DNA of 64,000 nucleotides from JAWWOL01 sp033851545. Its GTDB lineage: Bacteria; Actinomycetota; Actinomycetes; JAWWOL01. The notes beneath the pieces were generated by a model that made no database searches, was not told the DNA's origin, and worked only from the letters and a program-made list of their open reading frames with translations. Below, in pieces: positions 1 to 6,798 of the stretch. Location of the stretch: contig JAWWOO010000087.1 in the NCBI GenBank assembly GCA_033851545.1, forward strand, positions 54,924 to 118,923, in the 5' to 3' direction. How positions within the stretch are numbered: position 1 is the first letter of the stretch; the number at the start of each line of letters is the position of its first letter. A program made the translations under genes and the position numbers.

Positions 1-721
1 GCCGCGGCACGCCCCGCTCGCTCGCGGCCGGCGAGGACACCAGCGTGCCGATGCGGTCGGTCAGCACCAGCGACACCTCGAGCGCCTCACGGGTGCCGAT
101 CGCGTCCAGGGCTGCCGTCACGCCGTCCGGAGCCGCCCGGCGAACGGCCTCCAGCAGGCCCTCCCCGTACGGGACCGGCACCGCGCCGAGCGAGCGGAGG
201 TAGTCGTGGTTCGCGGGCGACGCGGTGCCGATCACCGTGGCACCACGACGACGGGCAAGCTGCACCGCCATCGACCCGACCCCACCCGCGGCCGCGTGCA
301 CCAGCAGGACGTCGCCGTTGCCGACCTTGAGGTCCTCGAGCGCGGATGCGGCTGTCTGCGCCGACGCGGACAGTGCCCCTGCCTGCTCCCACGGCAGGCC
401 GTCGGGCTTGGCCACGACGTCAGCCGCGGAGACGACCACATGTTCGGCGTAGCAGGCTCTTTCGGCCCAGCCGAGCACTTCGTCCCCCACCGACCACCCA
501 CTGCCGGCGACCTCGACCACGCCGGCAAACTCGTTGCCCAGCCGCTGTGGGAAGCTCGCCGGAGCCAAGGCGTGAAGGACACCCTGGCGGAACAGGTTGT
601 CCACCGGCTGCGCGCCGGCTGCCTTCACCCGTACCAGGATCTGCCCCTCCTCGGGCGTGGGCACGGGCACGTCGATGACGTGCAGGACGGACGGCGGACC
701 GTACTCGTCGAAGACAACCAC
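1..721 (-). CDS. NADP-dependent quinone oxidoreductase / zinc-type alcohol dehydrogenase family (3' end outside window)
   Basis: Read from the minus strand, the protein opens with a GroES-like fold: VVVFDEYGPPSVLHVIDVPVP, then a region ending NEFAGVV. A Rossmann nucleotide-binding segment follows with AAAGGVGSMAVQLARRRGA, the AxxGGVG signature of the medium-chain dehydrogenase/reductase quinone oxidoreductases. No structural zinc-site cysteines are visible, which fits the quinone-oxidoreductase branch. Known members reduce quinones or alpha,beta-unsaturated carbonyls with NADPH. The only usable start is a GTG at 719-721, with a GGGAGGG Shine-Dalgarno-like run about 13 nt upstream, slightly long. 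The frame is still open at base 1, so the C terminus is missing here. It is divergent from the sigma factor gene, with a repeat-rich intergenic region between them. Confidence 0.8.
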   Translation of the reverse strand, partial: MVVFDEYGPPSVLHVIDVPVPTPEEGQILVRVKAAGAQPVDNLFRQGVLHALAPASFPQRLGNEFAGVVEVAGSGWSVGDEVLGWAERACYAEHVVVSAADVVAKPDGLPWEQAGALSASAQTAASALEDLKVGNGDVLLVHAAAGGVGSMAVQLARRRGATVIGTASPANHDYLRSLGAVPVPYGEGLLEAVRRAAPDGVTAALDAIGTREALEVSLVLTDRIGTLVSSPAASERGVPR

Positions 722-753
722 TGCGCTGATGACGCCCTCCCTCGGCTGATGTC

Positions 754-802
754 CAACCAGGTTGCAGGTTGAAGGAAGGTTCAGGTCAAGGGCAAGCAAC
801 CT
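754..802. promoter_or_regulatory. Cluster of CAACC/GGTTG half-sites (candidate operator)
   Basis: The divergent spacer between the oxidoreductase and the sigma factor holds a perfect palindrome CAACC-A-GGTTG at 754-764. It also holds further AGGTT direct repeats at 767 and 777, and a 7-bp inverted repeat AGGTTGC (759-765) / GCAACCT (796-802). The cluster lies immediately upstream of the oxidoreductase start. This resembles operators of MerR- or TetR-type regulators of redox genes, but no such regulator is in the window, so the assignment is inference. Confidence 0.4.
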
Positions 803-853
803 TCTCCGGGCGTGGTGAGTGGTGTACGGTGACGCGCTTGCGAAAGAGGGGGC

Positions 854-1369
854 ATGACCACAGTCGGGTTCGACGACTTCGTGTGGTTGCGAGGCCGAGA
901 GTTGCGCCGGGTCGCCTACCTGCTCACCGGCAACCTCACGGACGCAGACGATCTGGTGCAGGCCGCCCTGATCAAGGTGCTGGCACGGTGGGCAACGGTG
1001 GAGCGGGCAGGTGACCCGTTCCCCTACGTCTTGACGATCCTTGTCAACACCCGACGCACGTGGTGGCGACACGGTGCCCGGACAACAGCCGTAGCGGACC
1101 TGCCAGACCGGGCCGGCATCGACCCGTACGAACTGGCGGACACGAAGTTGGCGTTGTGGCAGGCATTGATGAAGCTGCCCGACCGCCAGCGCAAGACAGT
1201 CGTGCTCCGTTACTACGAGGACCTCTCCGAGGCCGAGACCGCCCGGATCCTCGGCTGCTCGGTCGGCACGGTGAAGAGCCAGTGCGCGAAGGGGATCGCC
1301 AACCTGCGCCGGACGCGGGACGAGCTGCGTCCCTCAACCGCCGCCTCCCCGGGAGATCCGCATGAGTGA
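854..1369 (+). CDS. SigE-family ECF RNA polymerase sigma factor
   Basis: A 171-residue protein with the two regions of an extracytoplasmic-function sigma factor. Region 2 spans about residues 8-75, with LTGNLTDADDLVQAALIKV typical of the SigE family in which LTG precedes the acidic DADDL stretch. Region 4 spans about 105-155, with a helix-turn-helix at 124-150 (LSEAETARILGCSVGTVKSQ). It directs RNA polymerase to a small set of promoters. The ATG at 854 follows AGAGGGGGC, a strong ribosome site. The stop overlaps the start of the next gene by 8 bases, so the two are almost certainly cotranscribed. Confidence 0.93.
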   Translation: MTTVGFDDFVWLRGRELRRVAYLLTGNLTDADDLVQAALIKVLARWATVERAGDPFPYVLTILVNTRRTWWRHGARTTAVADLPDRAGIDPYELADTKLALWQALMKLPDRQRKTVVLRYYEDLSEAETARILGCSVGTVKSQCAKGIANLRRTRDELRPSTAASPGDPHE

Positions 1370-2543
1370 GGACGTGGAGCTGCGATCTGCCCTCGCCGGG
1401 CTCGTCGACAGCGTGGAGGACGTCGCCCCGGGGCTGGCGGGCCAGGTGCGCCGGGCCCAGGCACGCCGCCGTCGTCGGACCATGCGTCTGACCGTGGTCG
1501 GCACCGTGGTCGCCGTCACTCTTGTCGTCGTCGCAACCGACCAGCTGACCCGGCAGGAGCGGGGCCTGCAGGCACCGGCCACCACGACCCCCTCACCCAT
1601 CAGCCCGACACCGTCCGTCCGCGTCGGCATCGTCCCCTCGCCGACCGTCCCGTCGCAGACCGTGCCGTCATCGGTCGCCGCGACGCCCACTGTCACGGCG
1701 ACGGCAACAGCGACGATGTCCGACCTCGCACGCGGGCGCTACTTCGTGACGCCAGACGGCCCTGCAGGCTCACAGCGCCTTCTGCTGTTCGGCGTCTTCA
1801 GCGGCAAGCCGCTGGCCAGCCTGCCACTGCCTCACGGGGCAACGTTCCTCAGCTTCGCCCCGGCTGGGCCCGGCGCACTGTTCGTGCTGACGAGCACCCG
1901 GTCCCATCCCACGTCGGCCAGTCTGGTCCGCATCGCCGTCCCATCGGGCCGGTCGACCGTGGTCGCCACCTCACTGGACGCCCGGAACCTGGCGGACGGC
2001 CTTTTCACCTCCCCCGATGGCGGCCAGGTCGCGAGCGCCCGGGCAGGTGGCGGGGCGGTGCTCATCGATACGTCCACCGGAAAGGCCGCCGAAGTCGGTA
2101 CCGGATCCGGTCAGCTGGTGGGATGGACCCCTGACGGAAACGCGCTCGAGTGGTTCTCCGGCCCTGGCGACCGGGTTCTGCTCCGGCACATCGACGGCAC
2201 CCATGCCGGCACCATCACTCCGCCCCGGGGTGCCTGCGGCGTGTGGGTCCTGGGCGGGGTCGTTTTCGCACTGACACAGTGCGGCAGCCAGCACGCGCTG
2301 CTGATGAACGTCGACACCGCGGGCGTTCACCTGGTGGCCGACATCGGCGCGCTTCCGTCCCCTCGGCTCACATCGCGGCAGGAGACCGTGGACGGACAGA
2401 TTCTGGTCCTCACGTCGCCCTTACCGAAGGGCTGCGACGAGGAGTTCGTGATCGACCTGACCACGGGCGTCGCCACCGCCAGCGGGCCGCCGAGCGATGC
2501 GGCCGCGGCGGCCGCCGGATGCCTGGGCATCAGTCGACTGTGA
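1362..2543 (+). CDS. Membrane-anchored hypothetical protein, cotranscribed with the ECF sigma factor
   Basis: A 393-residue protein of the type usually found behind SigE-family sigma genes. Residues 1-42 are cytoplasmic and basic toward the end (RRAQARRRRR). One transmembrane helix lies at about 43-62, followed by a Pro/Thr/Ser-rich linker (about 65-120). The extracellular C-terminal domain of about 260 residues shows beta-propeller-like repeats (SPDGGQVAS, TPDGNALEW). I see no zinc-binding HxxxCxxC anti-sigma motif. The position suggests it controls or senses for the upstream sigma factor, but this is inferred from synteny and topology only. Its 3' end overlaps trmB on the opposite strand by 14 bases. 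Confidence 0.8.
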   Translation: MSEDVELRSALAGLVDSVEDVAPGLAGQVRRAQARRRRRTMRLTVVGTVVAVTLVVVATDQLTRQERGLQAPATTTPSPISPTPSVRVGIVPSPTVPSQTVPSSVAATPTVTATATATMSDLARGRYFVTPDGPAGSQRLLLFGVFSGKPLASLPLPHGATFLSFAPAGPGALFVLTSTRSHPTSASLVRIAVPSGRSTVVATSLDARNLADGLFTSPDGGQVASARAGGGAVLIDTSTGKAAEVGTGSGQLVGWTPDGNALEWFSGPGDRVLLRHIDGTHAGTITPPRGACGVWVLGGVVFALTQCGSQHALLMNVDTAGVHLVADIGALPSPRLTSRQETVDGQILVLTSPLPKGCDEEFVIDLTTGVATASGPPSDAAAAAAGCLGISRL

Positions 2544-3225
2544 GCGTCCGCACCCGGTGGGCCATGATGTCGAAAACGTCGTGCCCCTTGGCCAGCCCCT
2601 GCTGCTCGAACCGGGTCACCGGGCGATGACCCGGACGGGGGGCAAACCCGCCGAAGTCGTTGACCAACAAAGGTTCTGCGTCGATAACCTCAAGCACCTG
2701 CTCGGCGTACGGGCCCCAGTCCGTGGCCACGTGCACGACTCCCCCGGGCTTGAGCCGCGACACTGCGAGCGCGGCGAAGCCTGCGTTGAACAACCGCCGC
2801 TTGAAATGCTTGGCCTTGGGCCACGGGTCGGGGAAGAACAGCCGGACCTCGTCCAGCGAGGCGGCAGGCAGCATGCCGCGGAGCACCTCGAGGGCATCTC
2901 CCACGGCAACCCGCACGTTGGTGAGGCCCTCAGCCGACAGCGCTCGGAGCAGCGCCCCGGCGCCCGGCGTGTGGACGTCGACCGCGATCACGTCCAGCTC
3001 GGGCTGCAACGCAGCCAGCGCCGCCGTGGTCTCGCCCATGCCGAAACCGATCTCGAACGCGAGGGGCGCCGCACGGCCGAACAGTGCCACCGGGTCGATG
3101 GGCCCGGAGCCGAGGCCGAGCCCGAGGACCGGTCCCACGGTGTCGATGGCATGTTGCTGCGCCAGCGTCACCCGACCCCGGCGGTACTTGAACGTCCTGA
3201 TCGGGCCGTGCTCAAGAGCGGTCAC
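2530..3225 (-). CDS. trmB: tRNA (guanine-N7-)-methyltransferase
   Basis: This 231-residue protein methylates N7 of guanine 46 in the tRNA variable loop using S-adenosylmethionine. Visible family motifs are the SAM-binding loop EIGFGMGETT, the acidic residue in VIAVDVHTPG, and the signature FFPDPWPKAKHFKRRL that ends motif IV and contacts tRNA. The start is GTG, forming a GTGA overlap with the stop of gatB, so it is translationally coupled as the last gene of the gatC-gatA-orf-gatB-trmB run. Length is normal for the family. Confidence 0.96.
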   Translation of the reverse strand: MTALEHGPIRTFKYRRGRVTLAQQHAIDTVGPVLGLGLGSGPIDPVALFGRAAPLAFEIGFGMGETTAALAALQPELDVIAVDVHTPGAGALLRALSAEGLTNVRVAVGDALEVLRGMLPAASLDEVRLFFPDPWPKAKHFKRRLFNAGFAALAVSRLKPGGVVHVATDWGPYAEQVLEVIDAEPLLVNDFGGFAPRPGHRPVTRFEQQGLAKGHDVFDIMAHRVRTLTVD

Positions 3226-4721
3226 GAGACGCCCAGTCGCTCCAGGATCAGCTCGCGGGCCCGCTTGGCGTCGGCCTGCCCGCCGGTCGCCTTCATCACG
3301 GCGCCGATCAGCGCACCCACCGCGCCCATGTTGCCGCCCCGGATCTTGTCAGCCGTGTCGGGCTGCGCGGCGAGCACGTCGACAATCGCAGCGACCAGGG
3401 TGTCCTCGCCGGCGACCCGCCAGCCGTGCGCCTCGATGACCGCCTCGGGCTCGCCCTCTCCGGCCAGGACGGCGTCGACGACCTGCCGGGCAAGCGCGTT
3501 GGTCAGCGTCCCCTCGTCCTCGAGCCGCGACACGGTGGCGACCTGCGCGGGCGTGATCCGCAGCTCGGACGGGTCGATGCCGGCTTCGTTTGACTTGCCG
3601 ACCAGGTAGGCCAGCCACCAGCCGCGGGCCTTGGCCCCGGTGGTGCCGAGGTCGGCCGTCGACAGGACCAGCTCGGTCACCCCGGCGTTGGCCATGTCGA
3701 GCATGTCCTTGTCCGAGAACCCGTGCTGGGCAGCAAGTCTGGCCCTGCGGGCGGCGGGGAACTCGGGCAGCTGGGAACGGATCTCCTCGACCCACTCGCG
3801 ACTCGGCGCGATCGGCACCAGGTCCGGCTCGGGGAAGTAGCGGTAGTCCTCGGCCTGCTCCTTGGACCGCCCGGACGTGGAGGTGCCGCTGTCCTCGTGG
3901 AAGTGCCGGGTCTCCTGCTTGATCCGGCCGCCGGCGTCGAGAATGCCTGCCTGGCGCTCGATCTCGGACCGGACAGCCCGCTCGACCGACCGCAGCGAGT
4001 TGACGTTCTTGGTCTCGCTGCGGGTGCCCCACTCGGCGCCCGGGAGATTGAGGGACACGTTGACGTCGCAGCGCAGCGAACCCTGCTCCATCCGGACGTC
4101 GGAGGCACCAAGGGTGCGGATCAGGTCGCGCAGCGCCGTGACGTAGGCCTTGGCGACCTGCGGTGCCAGGGAACCCGTACCGGGCACCGGCTTGGTGACC
4201 ACCTCGACCAGCGGGATGCCGGCCCGGTTGTAGTCGACGAGGGAGTGCGTCGCGCCGTGAATGCGGCCGGTCGAGCCACCGACGTGCAGGCTCTTACCGG
4301 TGTCCTCCTCGAGGTGCACCCGCTCGATGCCGACCCGGTAGGTCTCGCCCTCGACCTCGACGTCGAGGTAGCCCTCGACGCACAGCGGCTCGTCGTACTG
4401 CGAGATCTGGTAGTTCTTCGGCATGTCCGGATAGAAGTAGTTCTTCCGGGCGAACCGGCACCAGTCGGCGATGGAGCAGTTGAGCGCCAGCCCGATCATC
4501 ATCGTGTAGCGGATCGCCGCCTCGTTGGCCACCGGCAGCGAGCCGGGCAGGCCGAGGCAGACCGGGCACACATGGGTGTTGGGCTCGGCACCGAACTCGG
4601 TCGAGCAGCCGCAGAACATCTTGGACACGGTGCCCAGCTCGACGTGGGTCTCGAGTCCGATCACCGGCTCGTAGCGGGCAACCGCCTGGTCGTACGGGAC
4701 CAGCTCGTAGGTCGCCGTCAT
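3222..4721 (-). CDS. gatB: Aspartyl/glutamyl-tRNA(Asn/Gln) amidotransferase subunit B
   Basis: GatB, 499 residues, the kinase-like and tRNA-binding subunit of GatCAB. It phosphorylates the misacylated Glu on tRNA-Gln (or Asp on tRNA-Asn) and receives ammonia from GatA. The N terminus carries the conserved IGLETHVEL and the four zinc-ligand cysteines in CGCSTEF...CPVCLG. Catalytic-domain motifs such as KNYFYPDMPKNYQISQ and GIERVHLEEDTGKS follow. The C-terminal helical YqeY-like tail ends near RELILERLGVS. It starts in an ATGA overlap with the small upstream gene and runs into trmB with a GTGA overlap. Confidence 0.98.
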   Translation of the reverse strand: MTATYELVPYDQAVARYEPVIGLETHVELGTVSKMFCGCSTEFGAEPNTHVCPVCLGLPGSLPVANEAAIRYTMMIGLALNCSIADWCRFARKNYFYPDMPKNYQISQYDEPLCVEGYLDVEVEGETYRVGIERVHLEEDTGKSLHVGGSTGRIHGATHSLVDYNRAGIPLVEVVTKPVPGTGSLAPQVAKAYVTALRDLIRTLGASDVRMEQGSLRCDVNVSLNLPGAEWGTRSETKNVNSLRSVERAVRSEIERQAGILDAGGRIKQETRHFHEDSGTSTSGRSKEQAEDYRYFPEPDLVPIAPSREWVEEIRSQLPEFPAARRARLAAQHGFSDKDMLDMANAGVTELVLSTADLGTTGAKARGWWLAYLVGKSNEAGIDPSELRITPAQVATVSRLEDEGTLTNALARQVVDAVLAGEGEPEAVIEAHGWRVAGEDTLVAAIVDVLAAQPDTADKIRGGNMGAVGALIGAVMKATGGQADAKRARELILERLGVS

Positions 4722-4924
4722 GCGTCCTCGGCGATCTCGTCCACAGCCTTCAAGGCAACGACCACGCCCACGAGGGCCACGGTGATCTTGAGCAGGGTGT
4801 GCACCATGGCGAGCCGGCCCTTGCCGCTGTTCTTGCGCAGGTCACGCAGACCGGTGATGACGGCGAAGACGCCGCCGGCCAGGCTGAGGGCTTTCTTCGG
4901 CGGGATCGACTTGAGAGCGTTCAT
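4718..4924 (-). CDS. Small membrane protein between gatA and gatB (68 aa, function unknown)
   Basis: The ATG at 4922-4924 overlaps the gatA stop as ATGA, and its own stop overlaps the gatB start as ATGA. The reading frame is therefore locked into the operon and almost certainly translated. The product has a basic N terminus (MNALKSIPPKKA), a moderately hydrophobic stretch at about 12-26, a basic loop (RDLRKNSGKGR) and a clear hydrophobic helix at about 44-60 (LLKITVALVGVVVALKAV). It ends with an acidic tail. A hairpin membrane protein with an inward loop is likely. I recognise no family. In mycobacteria the same slot is occupied by pfkA, so this is a replacement or insertion within the gat operon. 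Confidence 0.8.
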   Translation of the reverse strand: MNALKSIPPKKALSLAGGVFAVITGLRDLRKNSGKGRLAMVHTLLKITVALVGVVVALKAVDEIAEDA

Positions 4925-6414
4925 AGTGCGGGTGCCTCCTCGAGCAACGGGTGTCCCCAGCGGTCGACATATGCGGCCTCGAGCGTGCCGCCGACCCGGT
5001 AGAGCCGGTCGTCGGCGAACGTCGGCGCCATGATCTGCAGCCCCACCGGGAGCCCGTCCTCTGGCGCAAGCCCGCAGGGGATGGACATCGCCGTGTTGCC
5101 GGCCAGGTTGGACGGAATGGTGCACAGGTCGGCGAGGTACATGGCCATGGGGTCGTCGGCCCGCTCGCCGATCGGGAACGCGGTGGTCGGCGTGGTCGGC
5201 GAGATCAGCACGTCGACCTGGGCGAACGCGGCGGCGAAGTCGCGGGTGATCAGCGTCCTGACCTTCTGCGCCTGGCCGTAGTAGGCGTCGTAGTAGCCGC
5301 TGGACAGCGCGTAGGTGCCGAGCATGATCCGCCGCTTGACCTCCGCGCCGAAGCCGGCGGCCCGGGTCAGCGCCATCACCTCCTCGGCACTGTGCGCGCC
5401 GTCGTCGCCGACCCGCAGTCCGAAACGCATCCCGTCGAACCGGGCCAGGTTGGACGAGGCCTCGCTCGGCGCGATCAGGTAGTAGGCCGGCAGTGCGTAG
5501 GAGAACGACGGGCAGGAGACCTCGACCACCTCGGCACCGAGCGAGCTCAGCAGCTCGACCGCCTCGGCGAACCGTTGCCGTACGCCGGCCTGGTAGCCCT
5601 CGCCGTCGAGCTCGGTGACCACGCCGACCCGTAGGCCGCGCACGTCGAGCATCCTGGCCGCCGCGACCACGGGCGGGACCGGCACGTCGACCGAGGTGGA
5701 GTCCATCGGGTCGTGGCCGGCGATGACCTCGTGCAGCAGGGCGGCGTCGAGCACCGTACGGGCGCATGGGCCGACCTGGTCCAGTGACGACGAGAACGCC
5801 ACCAGTCCGTAGCGGCTGACGCCGCCATAGGTCGGCTTGACCCCGACCGAGCCGGTCACAGCGGCGGGCTGACGGATCGAGCCTCCGGTGTCGGTGCCGA
5901 TGGCCAGCGGTGCGAGGTAGCCGCTGACCGCAGCAGCCGAGCCACCGCCCGAGCCGCCGGGGACCCGGTCGAGCGACCACGGGTTGCGGGTCGGCCCGAA
6001 GGCGGAGTTCTCGGTCGAGCTGCCCATGGCGAACTCGTCCATGTTGGTCTTGCCGAGGATGACGACCCCGGCGGACTTGAGCTTGGACACCACGGTCGCG
6101 TCGTAGGGCGGTCGCCAGCCCTCGAGGATCCTGGATCCGCAGGTGGTCGGGATCCCTTGCTGGACAAGGACATCCTTCAAGGCCAGCGGTACGCCGGCGA
6201 TCGGTCCGAGCGTCTCGCCCGACCCACGCCTGGCATCGACGGCGGCCGCCGAGGCCAGTGCGCCCTCGGTGTCGACGTGGAGGTAGGCGTGCACCTTGCC
6301 GTCGACGGCGGCTATCCGGTCGAGGTGGGCCTGGGTGACCTCGACAGCGGAGACCTCACCGGAGGCGATCGACTCAGCGGTACGCGCGGCGGTCCACGTG
6401 GTCACGTCGGTCAT
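4921..6414 (-). CDS. gatA: Aspartyl/glutamyl-tRNA(Asn/Gln) amidotransferase subunit A
   Basis: GatA, 497 residues, is the glutaminase subunit of GatCAB: it hydrolyses glutamine and channels ammonia to GatB. The amidase-signature catalytic triad is complete: Lys80 in PLALKDVL, cis-Ser155 in VPGGSGGGSA and nucleophile Ser179 in GTDTGGSIRQPA. The C-terminal half contains the family segment SSGYYDAYYGQAQKVRTLI. It lies two bases after gatC and overlaps the following 68-aa gene by four bases. Confidence 0.98.
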   Translation of the reverse strand: MTDVTTWTAARTAESIASGEVSAVEVTQAHLDRIAAVDGKVHAYLHVDTEGALASAAAVDARRGSGETLGPIAGVPLALKDVLVQQGIPTTCGSRILEGWRPPYDATVVSKLKSAGVVILGKTNMDEFAMGSSTENSAFGPTRNPWSLDRVPGGSGGGSAAAVSGYLAPLAIGTDTGGSIRQPAAVTGSVGVKPTYGGVSRYGLVAFSSSLDQVGPCARTVLDAALLHEVIAGHDPMDSTSVDVPVPPVVAAARMLDVRGLRVGVVTELDGEGYQAGVRQRFAEAVELLSSLGAEVVEVSCPSFSYALPAYYLIAPSEASSNLARFDGMRFGLRVGDDGAHSAEEVMALTRAAGFGAEVKRRIMLGTYALSSGYYDAYYGQAQKVRTLITRDFAAAFAQVDVLISPTTPTTAFPIGERADDPMAMYLADLCTIPSNLAGNTAMSIPCGLAPEDGLPVGLQIMAPTFADDRLYRVGGTLEAAYVDRWGHPLLEEAPAL

Positions 6415-6415
6415 G

Positions 6416-6715
6416 TCAGGCCTCCTCGTCCAGCATCCGCGGGACCCGGAACCGTGAGTCCTCGGCTGCGGGCGCCTGGGACAACGCGGCCTCGGCAGTC
6501 AGGCACGGCGTCAGCTCGTCGGGCCGGAACACGTTGGTCAGTGGCACGGAGTGCGACGTGGGCGGGATGTCGTCAGCGGCGATCTCGCTCACCGTGGCGA
6601 CCGAGGCGAGGATGACGTCGAGCTGGCCGGCGTACCGGTCGAGCTCGTCGTCGGTCAGCGCCAGCCGCGCGAGCCGCGCGAGGTGGGAGACCTCTGCGCG
6701 GGTGATGGACGCCAT
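6416..6715 (-). CDS. gatC: Aspartyl/glutamyl-tRNA(Asn/Gln) amidotransferase subunit C
   Basis: GatC, 99 residues, the small belt subunit that wraps and stabilises the GatA-GatB interface. The N-terminal SITRAEVSHLARLARLALTD and the middle EIAADDIPPTSH...NVFRPDE segment are typical of the family. It is the first gene of the gat run. An 83-base gap separates its start from the stop of the GGDEF-EAL gene, leaving room for an operon promoter, though I see no convincing -35/-10 pair. Confidence 0.96.
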   Translation of the reverse strand: MASITRAEVSHLARLARLALTDDELDRYAGQLDVILASVATVSEIAADDIPPTSHSVPLTNVFRPDELTPCLTAEAALSQAPAAEDSRFRVPRMLDEEA

Positions 6716-6798
6716 GCCACTCCCCAGTGCCGACTTGATGGACGCAGGCCAGTCTAGGGGCTCGGCCGGTTAGCGTTCAGCCGGTTAAGGCCCGGGGG

